Both the position numbers and the translations under genes were made by a program. A stretch of 30,899 nt of DNA from a virus: IMG/VR virus record IMGVR_UViG_3300042463_000555, positions 1 through 30,899 of that record. One strand, written 5' to 3'. The notes under the pieces were generated by a model, which worked only from the letters and a program-made list of their open reading frames with translations, was not told where the DNA came from and made no database searches. Shown piece after piece: positions 5,575 to 13,268 of this stretch (its first letter is position 1; each line of letters starts with the position of its first letter).

Positions 5575-7426
5575 CCTGCTCGATGAGATCCTGCGCTCTG
5601 GGCATGTGATCACCGATCGCCGGCCGCCGTGGCAGTGGTGCGAGCAGCATGTCGAGTCGATCCCATACTCGCCGGTGCCGGGTGGATTCCAGTCGGGCAA
5701 CTCTCCATGGATCCGCGAACCATTGGAGGCGCTGGCAGATCCCTCGGTTTCGCTCGTCTCCATCATTGCCGCGATTCAGGCGGGCAAAACCATGACCGCC
5801 GAGCTTGGATCCTGCTGGATCGCCGCGAACGCGCCCGGACCGATGCTCTGGCTCGACCAGACAGACTCCGACGCAAAAGATCAGATGGAAAACCGTCTGC
5901 AGGTGCTCTGGAAGCAATGCGCGCCGATTCGGGAGATTTTGCCGCGCCAGCAAGGGACCGAAAGGCACAAGCTCAAGCGCAACTCGGTCGCATTTCTCAA
6001 CGGCATGACCGGCTGGGTGCTCGGTGCTCACTCCAAGACCAACCTTCAAAGGAGATCGATCCGCTGGTTGATCGGCGATGAGACCTGGCGCTGGCCATCC
6101 GGTCACATGGCCGAGGCCGAGGCGCGGGTCACCGCCTTCGGGTGGCTGGGAAAAAGGTTCTTCGTGTCGCAGGCCGGCGAGGTGGACGACGACACCGATC
6201 GGAAATTTCGATCGACCGACCAGCGTGAATGGTGCTGGCGATGCCCGAGCTGCAAGACGACGCAGCCATGGAAATGGGAAAACATCGAATGGTCGAAGGA
6301 TTGCCGCCTCGAAGATGGCGCGTGGGATTACGAGCGGGTCCGCGAGACCACCGAAATGTTCTGCGAGTGTGGCACCCGCTTTCCCGATACCGACCGATCA
6401 CGGCGTGAGCTCAACAACCCTCTGAACGGCGCGCGTTATGTCTCCCAGAACCCCGGAGCGGCGAAGTCGAATGTCGGCTTCCATTGGAATGGCCTCTGTG
6501 CGGGATCATGGGGCAACCTTGCCGAGATTTACCTTCGGGCAAAAGCGTCGGCACGCACTGGCGACATGGAGCAACTCAAAATTTTCTGGCAGAAGCGCCT
6601 TGCTCTTCCGTTCACCGAATACACCGAGGATTTCTCGATCAAGATCACCGACAGCACCTACGCGCGCGGCGATTTAGCCTGGGAAAAGGAAGGCGCGATC
6701 ATCGGTGGCAAAATCCGGGTGCCGGATGAGGATGACGATCCGCCGGTTCGGCTGCGCGTGATGACGGTGGATGTTCAAATGGATCACTTCTGGTGGCTGA
6801 TCACGCAGTGGAGTCCTGATGGATCCAGCCGCCGGATCGACTGGGGAACAGCCCACACCTGGGAAGAGTTGCTCGAACAGCAGGAAAAGTACCGCGTTTC
6901 ATCCTCGCTCGTCGGCGTCGATGCCGGATTCAACTCCTACGAGGTCTACCAACGCTGCGCCGAGCATGGCTGGGTCGCCTTGATGGGTGACAGGAAGGCC
7001 ACATGGACTCACCGACTAAAGCAGCGCCTCGGCGTCGGCGTCCGGGTCAAGTCGCTTGATCGGTTCTACTCACCGAAGCGCTCGATCAACTGCTCGGCAG
7101 GCAAAGTCGCCCAGATGTTCTACTGGTCGAACCTCAACATCAAAGACGCCCTCTCGCGGATCCGCCGCAATCAAGATCCAAGCCGAGGCCCGACATGGGA
7201 GGTGCCGGTCGAGGCTCTCGCCGAGGTCGACAACGACGAAAAGAAGATCGCGTACCTGAGCCAGATGGAATCCGAGATGCGGATCAAGGACGGCGACAAG
7301 TGGCAATGGTCGCGGATCCAGAAACGACCGAACCACTTACTCGACTGTGAGGCGATGGCGACGGTGTTTGCCTTCATGCTCAAAATCCTTGGCCGCGAGA
7401 CCGAGCAGGAAGCCGCCGCTGATTGA
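5540..7426 (+). CDS. terL: Large terminase subunit, lambda gpA family
   Basis: This 628-residue ATPase/nuclease packages DNA into the prohead and cuts genome ends. The Walker A-like AIQAGKT is at residues 78-84 and Walker B WLIGDE at 176-181. A Cys pair set (C232, C235, C238, then C275, C277) looks like the zinc-binding insert of the GpA family. The nuclease half shows Asp-centred strands VMTVDVQ (D411), VGVDAGF (D461) and LLDCEAMA (D602), likely metal ligands. Length is close to lambda gpA (641 aa). The start is TTG 5540, since an in-frame TGA at 5507 precludes earlier starts and the first ATG lies past the Walker A. GpA-family phages usually have cohesive ends. Confidence 0.95.
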   Translation: MKPEDERNPTTDLLDEILRSGHVITDRRPPWQWCEQHVESIPYSPVPGGFQSGNSPWIREPLEALADPSVSLVSIIAAIQAGKTMTAELGSCWIAANAPGPMLWLDQTDSDAKDQMENRLQVLWKQCAPIREILPRQQGTERHKLKRNSVAFLNGMTGWVLGAHSKTNLQRRSIRWLIGDETWRWPSGHMAEAEARVTAFGWLGKRFFVSQAGEVDDDTDRKFRSTDQREWCWRCPSCKTTQPWKWENIEWSKDCRLEDGAWDYERVRETTEMFCECGTRFPDTDRSRRELNNPLNGARYVSQNPGAAKSNVGFHWNGLCAGSWGNLAEIYLRAKASARTGDMEQLKIFWQKRLALPFTEYTEDFSIKITDSTYARGDLAWEKEGAIIGGKIRVPDEDDDPPVRLRVMTVDVQMDHFWWLITQWSPDGSSRRIDWGTAHTWEELLEQQEKYRVSSSLVGVDAGFNSYEVYQRCAEHGWVALMGDRKATWTHRLKQRLGVGVRVKSLDRFYSPKRSINCSAGKVAQMFYWSNLNIKDALSRIRRNQDPSRGPTWEVPVEALAEVDNDEKKIAYLSQMESEMRIKDGDKWQWSRIQKRPNHLLDCEAMATVFAFMLKILGRETEQEAAAD

Positions 7427-7428
7427 CA
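7423..7428 (+). promoter_or_regulatory. TTGAC element, 20 nt before ATG 7443
   Basis: TTGACAAC overlaps the TGA stop of the large terminase gene. The gene it precedes has no Shine-Dalgarno in the usual window. Confidence 0.4.
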
Positions 7429-7442
7429 ACTTGCCGCATTTC

Positions 7443-7679
7443 ATGAAGGAGCTGATCGGTTGGACTGAAGAAAAGTTATGGAACAAGCTTCAGGGCCACA
7501 TCCTCGAAAGCGAGAAGGCCATGGCTAGTTTTAGCGAAAGCGGGACATCCGTGACTTACAGAAAGCCTTCGGAAATTAAAGCCGACATAGAGTGGTGCCA
7601 ATCAGCATTACAAAAGCTGAACCCTTTTAAATACGGCAAAAGTCGCCGCACCTGTCAGTCATCCATAGGTAATTTCTAA
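7443..7679 (+). CDS. gpW-like head-tail joining protein
   Basis: This 78-residue protein runs from ATG 7443, 16 nt after the terminase stop, to the stop just before the portal start. The central segment SFSESGTSVTYRKPSEIKAD, followed by a helix ending in QSALQKLNP, matches the beta-hairpin plus helix plan of lambda gpW, which binds inside the portal ring and lets the tail attach. Position between large terminase and portal is the same as lambda A-W-B. Base composition is somewhat richer in A and T than its neighbours. Confidence 0.75.
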   Translation: MKELIGWTEEKLWNKLQGHILESEKAMASFSESGTSVTYRKPSEIKADIEWCQSALQKLNPFKYGKSRRTCQSSIGNF

Positions 7680-7680
7680 C

Positions 7681-9105
7681 ATGAACCTGCTGCAAAAAAT
7701 CACCAAGTCCGCCGCTTCAGCCTTCGGATGGTCACCCTACGAGAGCGTAAACCCATCGCCGGTTCGCCAACGCCTGCCCGCCGCAGCTCCGCAAGACCAC
7801 CGCAAGGAGGCAACGCCACTGGTACGCAACGAACTCATCAAAGGCAGCCGGTATCTGATGAAAAACAGCGGGTTTGCCCGCGAAATGGTCTTCGACATGG
7901 CCGTCTACTCGGTCGGCGATGGTCTCAAGATTCAGCCAAAGACCGAAGACCGCGAGTGGATTGCCGGCGCGCTCGACTACTGGGAGGAATGGTCGAATCA
8001 GTGCGAGGTGACGGGACGATTCTCCCTCTCCGAGTGCGAAATGCTTATCTGCCGCGCGATCGACGAAGACGGTGATATTTTCGTCCATCTCACCCGCGTT
8101 GAAGGCCGCCCGGTGATCCAACTCATCGAAAGCCACCGCGTGAGCGGCGGGAACAACGACGGCACGGTCGATGGCATCCGTTTTGACGGCTATGGCCGAC
8201 CAGTTTCGTACAATGTGCGCCAGGATGACGGCACTTTCATCGAGCTTCCGGCCTACTCGGTGCTCCATATCTTTGACCCAGAGCGCGCATCATCGGCTCG
8301 CGGCGTGCCATCACTGGCGCATTCGATAAATCACATCCGCGATGAGATGGAATTGCTCGCGCTCGAAAAGCACGCGCTCAAGGACCACGCCGACAAATCG
8401 TTCGCGATCACCACGCAGAATGGCGAGATCGATAGCAACGACGGCTTTGGCGGACTGGATATTGACTCAGGCAAGGCCGAGGACAATCCACACAGCGACC
8501 CGACTGCATTGCAAAAGATCGTCGGCGGCAAGTGGGTCGCACTCAAGCCCGGAGAGGAACTCAAACCCTTCGAGTCCAACCGCCCATCGCCCACCTTTAC
8601 CGGGTTTCTCGATCACCTTCGCCGCGATTCGGCGTTGGGTGTGGTGCCATACGAGTTCACCGCAGATTCAAGCAAGATCGGTGGCGCCGGAGTCCGTATG
8701 GTGGTTGCCAAGGCCGATCGCCGATTCTCCCACAGGCAAAACATCCTCATCCGCCGCTTTCTCACGCCCGTCTGGAAGTTCGTCATCGGCGACGCCATCA
8801 CTCGTGGCGAGATCCCGCTGATTGCAGGATGGTGGAAGATTTCCGTCGTCACCCCGCGACGCGTCACCGTCGATGCTGGTCGGGAGTCGCTTCAAAACCG
8901 CGAGGATGTGAAGGCCGGTCTCAAGACCCTCTCCGATCACTTTGCCGAGCTGGGCATGGACTTTGAGGAGGAGGCCGAACGCCGCGCCCGCGACATCGCA
9001 CACCTGCAAGACCTCGCGGAGAAATACAACATCCCCTTGCAGATGCTGTTCGCATCGGGAGTTGCCACCCCGCCGGTCGAAGCGCCGACCGGGCCTACGA
9101 AGTGA
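7681..9105 (+). CDS. Portal protein, lambda gpB family
   Basis: This 474-residue protein starts at ATG 7681. The portal forms the dodecameric ring at the capsid vertex through which DNA passes. Family-typical features are the N-terminal RNELIKGSRYLMKNSGFAREM segment (about 48-70), the sequence DEDGDIFVHLTR (about 128-140), and the later region with HLRRDSALGVVPYEFTADSSKIGG (about 312-335) and RRFSHRQNILIRRF. Length is slightly below lambda gpB (533 aa). The order terminase, gpW, portal, protease confirms the call. Confidence 0.93.
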   Translation: MNLLQKITKSAASAFGWSPYESVNPSPVRQRLPAAAPQDHRKEATPLVRNELIKGSRYLMKNSGFAREMVFDMAVYSVGDGLKIQPKTEDREWIAGALDYWEEWSNQCEVTGRFSLSECEMLICRAIDEDGDIFVHLTRVEGRPVIQLIESHRVSGGNNDGTVDGIRFDGYGRPVSYNVRQDDGTFIELPAYSVLHIFDPERASSARGVPSLAHSINHIRDEMELLALEKHALKDHADKSFAITTQNGEIDSNDGFGGLDIDSGKAEDNPHSDPTALQKIVGGKWVALKPGEELKPFESNRPSPTFTGFLDHLRRDSALGVVPYEFTADSSKIGGAGVRMVVAKADRRFSHRQNILIRRFLTPVWKFVIGDAITRGEIPLIAGWWKISVVTPRRVTVDAGRESLQNREDVKAGLKTLSDHFAELGMDFEEEAERRARDIAHLQDLAEKYNIPLQMLFASGVATPPVEAPTGPTK

Positions 9106-9112
9106 TGGGGAA

Positions 9113-9118
9113 TTGACA
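9113..9118 (+). promoter_or_regulatory. TTGAC element, 19 nt before GTG 9132
   Basis: TTGACACC lies in the 26-nt gap after the portal gene. A short inverted repeat, CACGC with GCGTG, abuts the start codon. No purine-rich ribosome binding site is present. Confidence 0.4.
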
Positions 9119-9131
9119 CCCCACGCATCGC

Positions 9132-10427
9132 GTGAACGCACGCGATCTCATTTTGACACAGGAGCCGTGGGCCATCGCCCCGGAGGCAATGGACGGTATC
9201 ATCGGTTTGGCCATGGATATGGCCGCCGGCAAACTCTTCACCCTGCCGCAGAGCGAGGCACCGCAGTCGATCATGAGCGTTGCCGATGGCGTCGCCACAA
9301 TCTCGATCACTGGTCCGCTCCTTCCGACCACCGACGAGTTCGATCGCGTGATGCTCGGGGCGACGAGTCTCGATGAAGTTCGCTCCACCGTTGAAAGCGC
9401 CGCCGCTGATCCAGCGGTCACATCGATCGTTCTCAACATCGACTCTCCTGGCGGAACCGTTCGCGGCACCCCCGAGGCCGCCGATGCAATCTACGAAGCC
9501 AGCAAGGTCAAGCCGGTGCGTGCGCACACCTCCGGAACGATGGCATCCGCTGCCTACTGGCTCGGATCACAAGCGACCAGCATCTCGATGACGCGCTCGG
9601 CATCGGTTGGATCCATCGGCGTCATGGTCCCGCACATCGACCAAAGCAAACGCGCCGAGATGCTTGGCGTGAAGGTCGAGCTTTTCACCACCGGCAAGTT
9701 CAAAGCCGCAGGTTTCCCTGGCACCTCACTCACCGAGTCGCAACGCGAGCTGATCCAAGAGCGCATCGACCAAGTCTTTGCTGAGTTCAAATCCGCCGTC
9801 ACACGCCAAGGTCGGAAGATCCCAGCCGAGGCGATGCAAGGGCAGACATTCTACGGCCCGCAGGCCGAGTCGCTGGGCCTCGCCACCGTGGTGCGCAGTG
9901 CTTCGCAAGCAGGCAAAGCCGGATCCTCTCCGCTTCGCGCAGTTGACACTGCGGAAGATGGCATGAGCGAACAAGTCGCCAGCACCCCATCCGAAGAAGT
10001 CGTCGCATCGGTCGAGACCGTTGTTGCGGAAATCGCAAACGAAGCCGCCCCATCCGCACCGGAAGGTGAGCAAGAGGCAGCTCCTGAATCCGCACCTGAA
10101 GGCGAAACCGAAAGCGTGCCTGCTGAGGAGCCCAAGGAAGAGTCCGCCACCGAGATCATCGGCGACCTCAAGGCCACGCTGGCAACGCTGCAAGGCGAGA
10201 TCGCCGCACTGAAGGCCAATCAACTTTCCCTCGATGAAGCAGTGGCCGCCAAGGCCGCCGCCATCGCAAGCCGTAGCTCCAGCGCACCCGTGAATGTGTC
10301 GCCGGACAACGCGGAAGCCCAATCGCTCGACAGCGTGCTCGCCGAAATCAAGGCGACCACAAGCCCGACCGAAAAGTACCGCCTCGGCAAGCTCGCCGAA
10401 AAACTCCGGGCCCAAGGCTCAAACTAA
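9132..10427 (+). CDS. S49-family prohead protease with C-terminal scaffold domain (lambda gpC/Nu3-like)
   Basis: Residues 45-265 form an SppA/S49 serine peptidase: NIDSPGGTV at 102-110 is the oxyanion region, S139 in TMASAAYW is the nucleophile, and K189 or K191 in TTGKFKAAG is the general base. The enzyme matures proheads by cleaving the scaffold. Residues 280-345 are Ala/Glu/Pro-rich and 345-431 helical, the composition of a scaffold. This is the lambda C-Nu3 plan, in which the scaffold is also made from an internal start. Such a start exists at M278 (ATG 9963), preceded 20 nt upstream by TTGACAC. The main start is GTG 9132. Confidence 0.92.
   Translation: MNARDLILTQEPWAIAPEAMDGIIGLAMDMAAGKLFTLPQSEAPQSIMSVADGVATISITGPLLPTTDEFDRVMLGATSLDEVRSTVESAAADPAVTSIVLNIDSPGGTVRGTPEAADAIYEASKVKPVRAHTSGTMASAAYWLGSQATSISMTRSASVGSIGVMVPHIDQSKRAEMLGVKVELFTTGKFKAAGFPGTSLTESQRELIQERIDQVFAEFKSAVTRQGRKIPAEAMQGQTFYGPQAESLGLATVVRSASQAGKAGSSPLRAVDTAEDGMSEQVASTPSEEVVASVETVVAEIANEAAPSAPEGEQEAAPESAPEGETESVPAEEPKEESATEIIGDLKATLATLQGEIAALKANQLSLDEAVAAKAAAIASRSSSAPVNVSPDNAEAQSLDSVLAEIKATTSPTEKYRLGKLAEKLRAQGSN
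9943..9948 (+). promoter_or_regulatory. TTGAC element, 20 nt before internal ATG 9963
   Basis: TTGACACT occurs inside the protease gene at the same distance from the predicted scaffold start as the intergenic copies keep from their genes. A weak GGAAGA lies 8 nt before the ATG. Confidence 0.4.
9963..10427 (+). CDS. Candidate internally initiated scaffold protein (Nu3-like)
   Basis: In-frame internal start M278 of the protease gene would give a 154-residue protein comprising just the acidic Ala/Glu/Pro-rich region and the helical C-terminus (DLKATLATLQGEIAALKAN and following). In lambda and its relatives the separate scaffold is made this way, in excess over the protease fusion. Support here is the correct domain boundary, the TTGAC element 20 nt upstream and the absence of any separate scaffold gene. 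Actual use of this start is inferred. Confidence 0.5.
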   Translation: MSEQVASTPSEEVVASVETVVAEIANEAAPSAPEGEQEAAPESAPEGETESVPAEEPKEESATEIIGDLKATLATLQGEIAALKANQLSLDEAVAAKAAAIASRSSSAPVNVSPDNAEAQSLDSVLAEIKATTSPTEKYRLGKLAEKLRAQGSN

Positions 10428-10466
10428 AATCCCCGCATTTTTTAACCCCAAGCACACCCCACAATT

Positions 10467-11408
10467 ATGCCCACACTTACCGTCTCCGAGATCCTGAGCT
10501 CAACGCTCGACTCGTTCAAAACCCGCGTGCCCGCTTTGGGCATGATGTCCACCGACTTCACCGCTACCCGCATGAAGAAGGGCCAATCCGGCTATGCTCA
10601 CATCCGCACGCTCCCCAGCGCTGCTGATTACGATGCAGCGCAAGGTGGCTACTTCAACGGTGCTACCGAAGCTCGTAGCCTGCTCACCGATGTGCCGATC
10701 GTCGCCGACGGTCACAAGCATGTCACCATCAGCCTCACTCACCTCAACGCGATCGCCGACAAGAAGGACGCGCTCGCCGGTGCCATTGGTGATGCTGCCT
10801 ATGTGCTTGCCAAAGCAGTGGTCGACTCGGCCCTCGCCAAGTTCACCGCCACGAATGTCAGCCAGTCGACGACTGAGACCATTGCCAACACCGACCGCGA
10901 CACACTCGGCACGGTTCGCAAGGCTCTCAACTCGAAGAAAGCTCCTGCCAAGCGCTACGGTATCGTCAACAGCGACTTCGCCGAAGCCCTCATGGCCGAC
11001 ACCCGCATCTCCTCGGGCGACTTCTACGGCCAACGCCTCGCTGGCGACCCTTATGTGGTCCTTGAGGGTCTTGGTGGCTTCGAGAAGATCGTCGAGTATC
11101 CCGACCTTCCGACCGCTGGCAACCTCACTGGTGCGTTCTTCTCACCTGAGTCGATTGTCATCTGGACCGGCCTTCCTGACGATTCCAGCGAGCTTGCCGC
11201 TCAATACGGCATCCCGCAAGTCGTCACGACCGAAGTCGTCACCGACCCGAACAGCGGTCTCTCGCTCCTCGGCATCCTCGGCCAGAAGCAAGGCACGCTC
11301 GATCTCACCCTCACCGTGACCATGCTCTACGGCTCCGCAGTCGGCAAGCAAGGTGGCAGCGCCGGCGCGATCACCGACTTCGCCGGTCACCGCGTGATCT
11401 CCGCTTAA
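10467..11408 (+). CDS. Major capsid protein
   Basis: This 313-residue protein starts at ATG 10467. The assignment rests on position directly after the protease/scaffold gene, on size, and on sequence texture: balanced Ala/Gly/Thr/Val content, few charged clusters, RYGIVNSDFAEALMADTRIS and DFYGQRLAGDPYVVLEGLGGF segments typical of HK97-fold coat proteins. Strong preference for C-ending codons suggests high expression. A strong terminator follows at 11419-11455. No separate decoration protein of the lambda gpD type lies between scaffold and capsid genes. The HK97 fold itself is inferred. Confidence 0.88.
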   Translation: MPTLTVSEILSSTLDSFKTRVPALGMMSTDFTATRMKKGQSGYAHIRTLPSAADYDAAQGGYFNGATEARSLLTDVPIVADGHKHVTISLTHLNAIADKKDALAGAIGDAAYVLAKAVVDSALAKFTATNVSQSTTETIANTDRDTLGTVRKALNSKKAPAKRYGIVNSDFAEALMADTRISSGDFYGQRLAGDPYVVLEGLGGFEKIVEYPDLPTAGNLTGAFFSPESIVIWTGLPDDSSELAAQYGIPQVVTTEVVTDPNSGLSLLGILGQKQGTLDLTLTVTMLYGSAVGKQGGSAGAITDFAGHRVISA

Positions 11409-11418
11409 TCCTCCCCCC

Positions 11419-11455
11419 AGCCCTCGGACTGACAACATCGGTCCGGGGGCTTTTT
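11419..11455 (+). terminator. Intrinsic terminator after the capsid gene
   Basis: AGCCC-T-CGGAC pairs with GTCCG-G-GGGCT across a 12-nt loop, with one mismatch, and is followed by TTTTT. This is a strong GC-rich hairpin with a U-tract. Confidence 0.9.
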
Positions 11456-11477
11456 CTCAATCCAACCTTTTACGAAA

Positions 11478-11744
11478 ATGGCAGTTCTCAATCTTGTTGT
11501 GGAGTACAACGCCGCTCGCGGCACCGATGCAAACGCTTCGGTGATCTACTGCGGCTACGACTTCGGCAAAGCGAAAGATTTGGTGGCACAAGTTGGAGAA
11601 AAGGCACCTCGCCGCGAGCTTTATCGCGGTGGCATGCCTTACATCTCCCGCATCTTCCGCCCAAGCACTCAACCGCAAGCCGCTGCCGCCCCAGAAGCCG
11701 AGGAAGCCGCAGAGGCCCCCGAGCCGAAGAAGGCCAAGAAGTAA
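11478..11744 (+). CDS. Unknown 88-aa protein between two terminators
   Basis: ATG 11478 lies 22 nt after the capsid terminator. Residues 1-60 form a compact beta/alpha segment (AVLNLVVEYNAARGTDANAS, then YRGGMPYISRIF). Residues 61-88 are a low-complexity tail of Ala, Glu, Pro and Lys. Position just after the capsid gene fits a capsid-associated protein or an FI-like packaging helper, but no family was recognised. A second terminator follows immediately. Confidence 0.75.
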   Translation: MAVLNLVVEYNAARGTDANASVIYCGYDFGKAKDLVAQVGEKAPRRELYRGGMPYISRIFRPSTQPQAAAAPEAEEAAEAPEPKKAKK

Positions 11745-11771
11745 TTTGTTTCATTGGTAGCGTCTAAGTAG

Positions 11772-11808
11772 AAAGCCCCATCTGGAAATTTCCGGGTGGG
11801 GCTTTTTT
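11772..11808 (+). terminator. Second intrinsic terminator
   Basis: AAAGCCCCA pairs with TGGGGCTTT around an inner GGAAATTTCC palindrome, followed by six T. The T-run runs into TTGACG, the element 19 nt before the next GTG start. Confidence 0.9.
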
Positions 11809-11812
11809 GACG
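11807..11812 (+). promoter_or_regulatory. TTGAC element, 19 nt before GTG 11826
   Basis: TTGACGCC overlaps the end of the terminator T-tract. ACGC and GCGT form a small inverted repeat just after it. Confidence 0.4.
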
Positions 11813-11825
11813 CCGCGCGTGAAGC

Positions 11826-12134
11826 GTGAACCTAATTCAAGAAGCCGCCGCCGAGGCATTCGCATCGATCCTCGATGACATCGGCGTACCAATCACCATC
11901 GGTGAAGAGGAGTATGTCGCCGCGATCTCGATGGGTGGCGTCCAGATCGATCTCGAAGAAGGAGGATTCTCCCAGGACGGATCACTCAGCGTCCGCATGC
12001 TGGTCGCGCACCTACCAGATCCAGCACCGGCGCAGAACAGCGCCATGACCATCGGCGATCTGCGCTACAAGGTCGAAGAGATCATGCTCAAGCCCGGTGC
12101 TGGCGTCATCGAATACCGAGTTGCGCGCCGCTAA
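11826..12134 (+). CDS. Head-tail connector-like protein, 102 aa
   Basis: It starts at GTG 11826. The sequence has an N-terminal helix (LIQEAAAEAFASILDDIG) followed by beta strands (VPITIGEEEYVAAIS, then GSLSVRMLVAHLP and IGDLRYKVEEIMLKPG). This is the pattern of the small lambda FII-like or neck proteins that join capsid and tail. The length and the location before a tail-terminator-like gene agree. Assignment to a named family is not secure. Confidence 0.6.
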   Translation: MNLIQEAAAEAFASILDDIGVPITIGEEEYVAAISMGGVQIDLEEGGFSQDGSLSVRMLVAHLPDPAPAQNSAMTIGDLRYKVEEIMLKPGAGVIEYRVARR

Positions 12135-12143
12135 TTTTTCACC

Positions 12144-12542
12144 ATGAACCAACACATCGAAGACTATCTCGCCGAGCTCGTCGGCAACCTCGGCAATGAC
12201 ATCGAGGTCTTCACCGGCACCAGCTCGGATGTCCGCACGCCAGAATCGCACGCCGTTCTGGTACTCGCTGACCAGGTGGAAGGCGTCGTCGGCAGCCTCT
12301 ATAAAGCCACGGTCAAGGTCTCCATATCATCACCGGCAGATGCCAGCACCCGCAGCGCCCACATGGATATTGTGGACGAGGTGAGAGAGGCATTTACTGA
12401 GCCGCTGCCTTCAGCCCAGAGCCTCGGCATCACCGCCATCGAGGTGCGCGGATTCCACATCACTAATCACACCGCCGCTGTGTCAGACGATGGCCGCTGG
12501 GTCACATCGATTGAGGCACTCATCGGCGTCACCCGCTTGTGA
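12144..12542 (+). CDS. Tail terminator/completion-like protein
   Basis: This 132-residue protein starts at ATG 12144. It shows an alpha/beta plan of N-terminal helix (IEDYLAELVGNLG), strands such as SHAVLVLADQVEG and YKATVKVSISSPA, then a helix (AHMDIVDEVREAFTEPL) and a C-terminal strand with WVTSIEALIGVTRL. This fits the lambda gpU-type tail terminator family, which caps the tail tube and binds the connector. Evidence is architecture and gene order. Confidence 0.6.
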   Translation: MNQHIEDYLAELVGNLGNDIEVFTGTSSDVRTPESHAVLVLADQVEGVVGSLYKATVKVSISSPADASTRSAHMDIVDEVREAFTEPLPSAQSLGITAIEVRGFHITNHTAAVSDDGRWVTSIEALIGVTRL

Positions 12543-12544
12543 AG

Positions 12545-12550
12545 TTGACA
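12545..12550 (+). promoter_or_regulatory. TTGAC element, 22 nt before ATG 12567
   Basis: TTGACACCC follows the stop at 12540-12542, and its TGA is a second in-frame stop. ACACCC pairs perfectly with GGGTGT four bases later, so the leader can form a 6-bp hairpin ending 3 nt before the ATG. Confidence 0.45.
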
Positions 12551-12566
12551 CCCACGCGGGTGTATC

Positions 12567-12881
12567 ATGCCAGCGACTTTTGGAGTCAATAACACACACG
12601 GCCTCTCTCCGAACACCGGACATGTGAGCGAGTCGAGCAAGGACTCCTCTGTCGAGGTTGCAACCATTCGCGACGAGCAGGGTGTCACCGTCTTTGCCGG
12701 ACCGCGCAAGCTCATCACGCGCAATGTCACAATTACTGGCAAGGGCGACGCCGACATCGAAGCAGTCGTACCCGGCACCGTTGCCCTCGGCGTGGCGATG
12801 ATCACCTCCGTCAAGCAAAGCGAGAGCAACGAGGATTTCCCCGAGTTCGAGATCCAAGCGACCATCTACGACGAAATCTAA
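12567..12881 (+). CDS. Candidate tail tube protein, paralogue A
   Basis: This 104-residue protein is beta-rich, with the pattern KLITRNVTITGKGDADIEAV at about 51-70 and MITSVKQSESNEDFPEFEIQ at about 78-97. The next gene encodes a protein with the same plan and clear similarity in these two segments (ITSVK.SE.N.DF.EFEI). Gene order, between tail terminator and tail chaperones, is where a tail tube protein is expected, yet it is much shorter than lambda gpV. It may be a minimal tube subunit. Role inferred. Confidence 0.6.
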   Translation: MPATFGVNNTHGLSPNTGHVSESSKDSSVEVATIRDEQGVTVFAGPRKLITRNVTITGKGDADIEAVVPGTVALGVAMITSVKQSESNEDFPEFEIQATIYDEI

Positions 12882-12893
12882 TTTTTCAAAGCC

Positions 12894-13238
12894 ATGGCAA
12901 TCACTTTCAACCAAATCGGAGTTCAGTCGGTATCCGCCGAACTGATCGAGAGCGTCGAGTCGACCAAGAACATGGAGTCGAAGATGATCATGTCCACAGA
13001 GGGCGGATTTGGCGCGGCCAAGACTTTCGATCCCACCTACGAGTTCACCGTCAAAGGCCGTGGCACAACCACAGTCGAAGCAGGTGACACCAGCGCAGCA
13101 GGCTTCATCCCCGACTATATCGAAGCAGGCGGTGTGACTGTCATTACCTCGGTGAAACTGAGCGAAAAGAACGACGATTTCAACGAGTTCGAGATCAGCG
13201 GCACCGTTTACCCGGACGCAGCACCGATCGTCCAATAA
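12894..13238 (+). CDS. Candidate tail tube protein, paralogue B
   Basis: This 114-residue protein begins at ATG 12894, without a Shine-Dalgarno. It shares with the preceding protein the strand YEFTVKGRGTTTVEAGD and the C-terminal VITSVKLSEKNDDFNEFEIS followed by GTVYPD. The N-terminal 45 residues differ. Two tandem related copies suggest a duplication, with one copy perhaps forming the tube and the other a specialised end ring or decoration. Confidence 0.6.
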   Translation: MAITFNQIGVQSVSAELIESVESTKNMESKMIMSTEGGFGAAKTFDPTYEFTVKGRGTTTVEAGDTSAAGFIPDYIEAGGVTVITSVKLSEKNDDFNEFEISGTVYPDAAPIVQ

Positions 13239-13240
13239 CC

Positions 13241-13254
13241 GGCTCGTAAGAGCC
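13241..13254 (+). other. Small hairpin GGCTC-GTAA-GAGCC
   Basis: A perfect 5-bp stem with a 4-nt loop lies just after the stop at 13238 and 15 nt before the next ATG. There is no T-run, so termination is unlikely. It could protect or space the message of the tube-like genes. Confidence 0.4.
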
Positions 13255-13268
13255 ACCTAAAATCAACC

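Noticed and set aside
8668-9141. Long minus-strand frame antisense to the portal gene
   Set aside because: High GC creates long antisense frames; the + strand frame is a clear portal protein.
11746-11774. Promoter TTGTTT/TAGAAA before the second terminator
   Set aside because: The match is weak and the -10-like box runs into the terminator stem.
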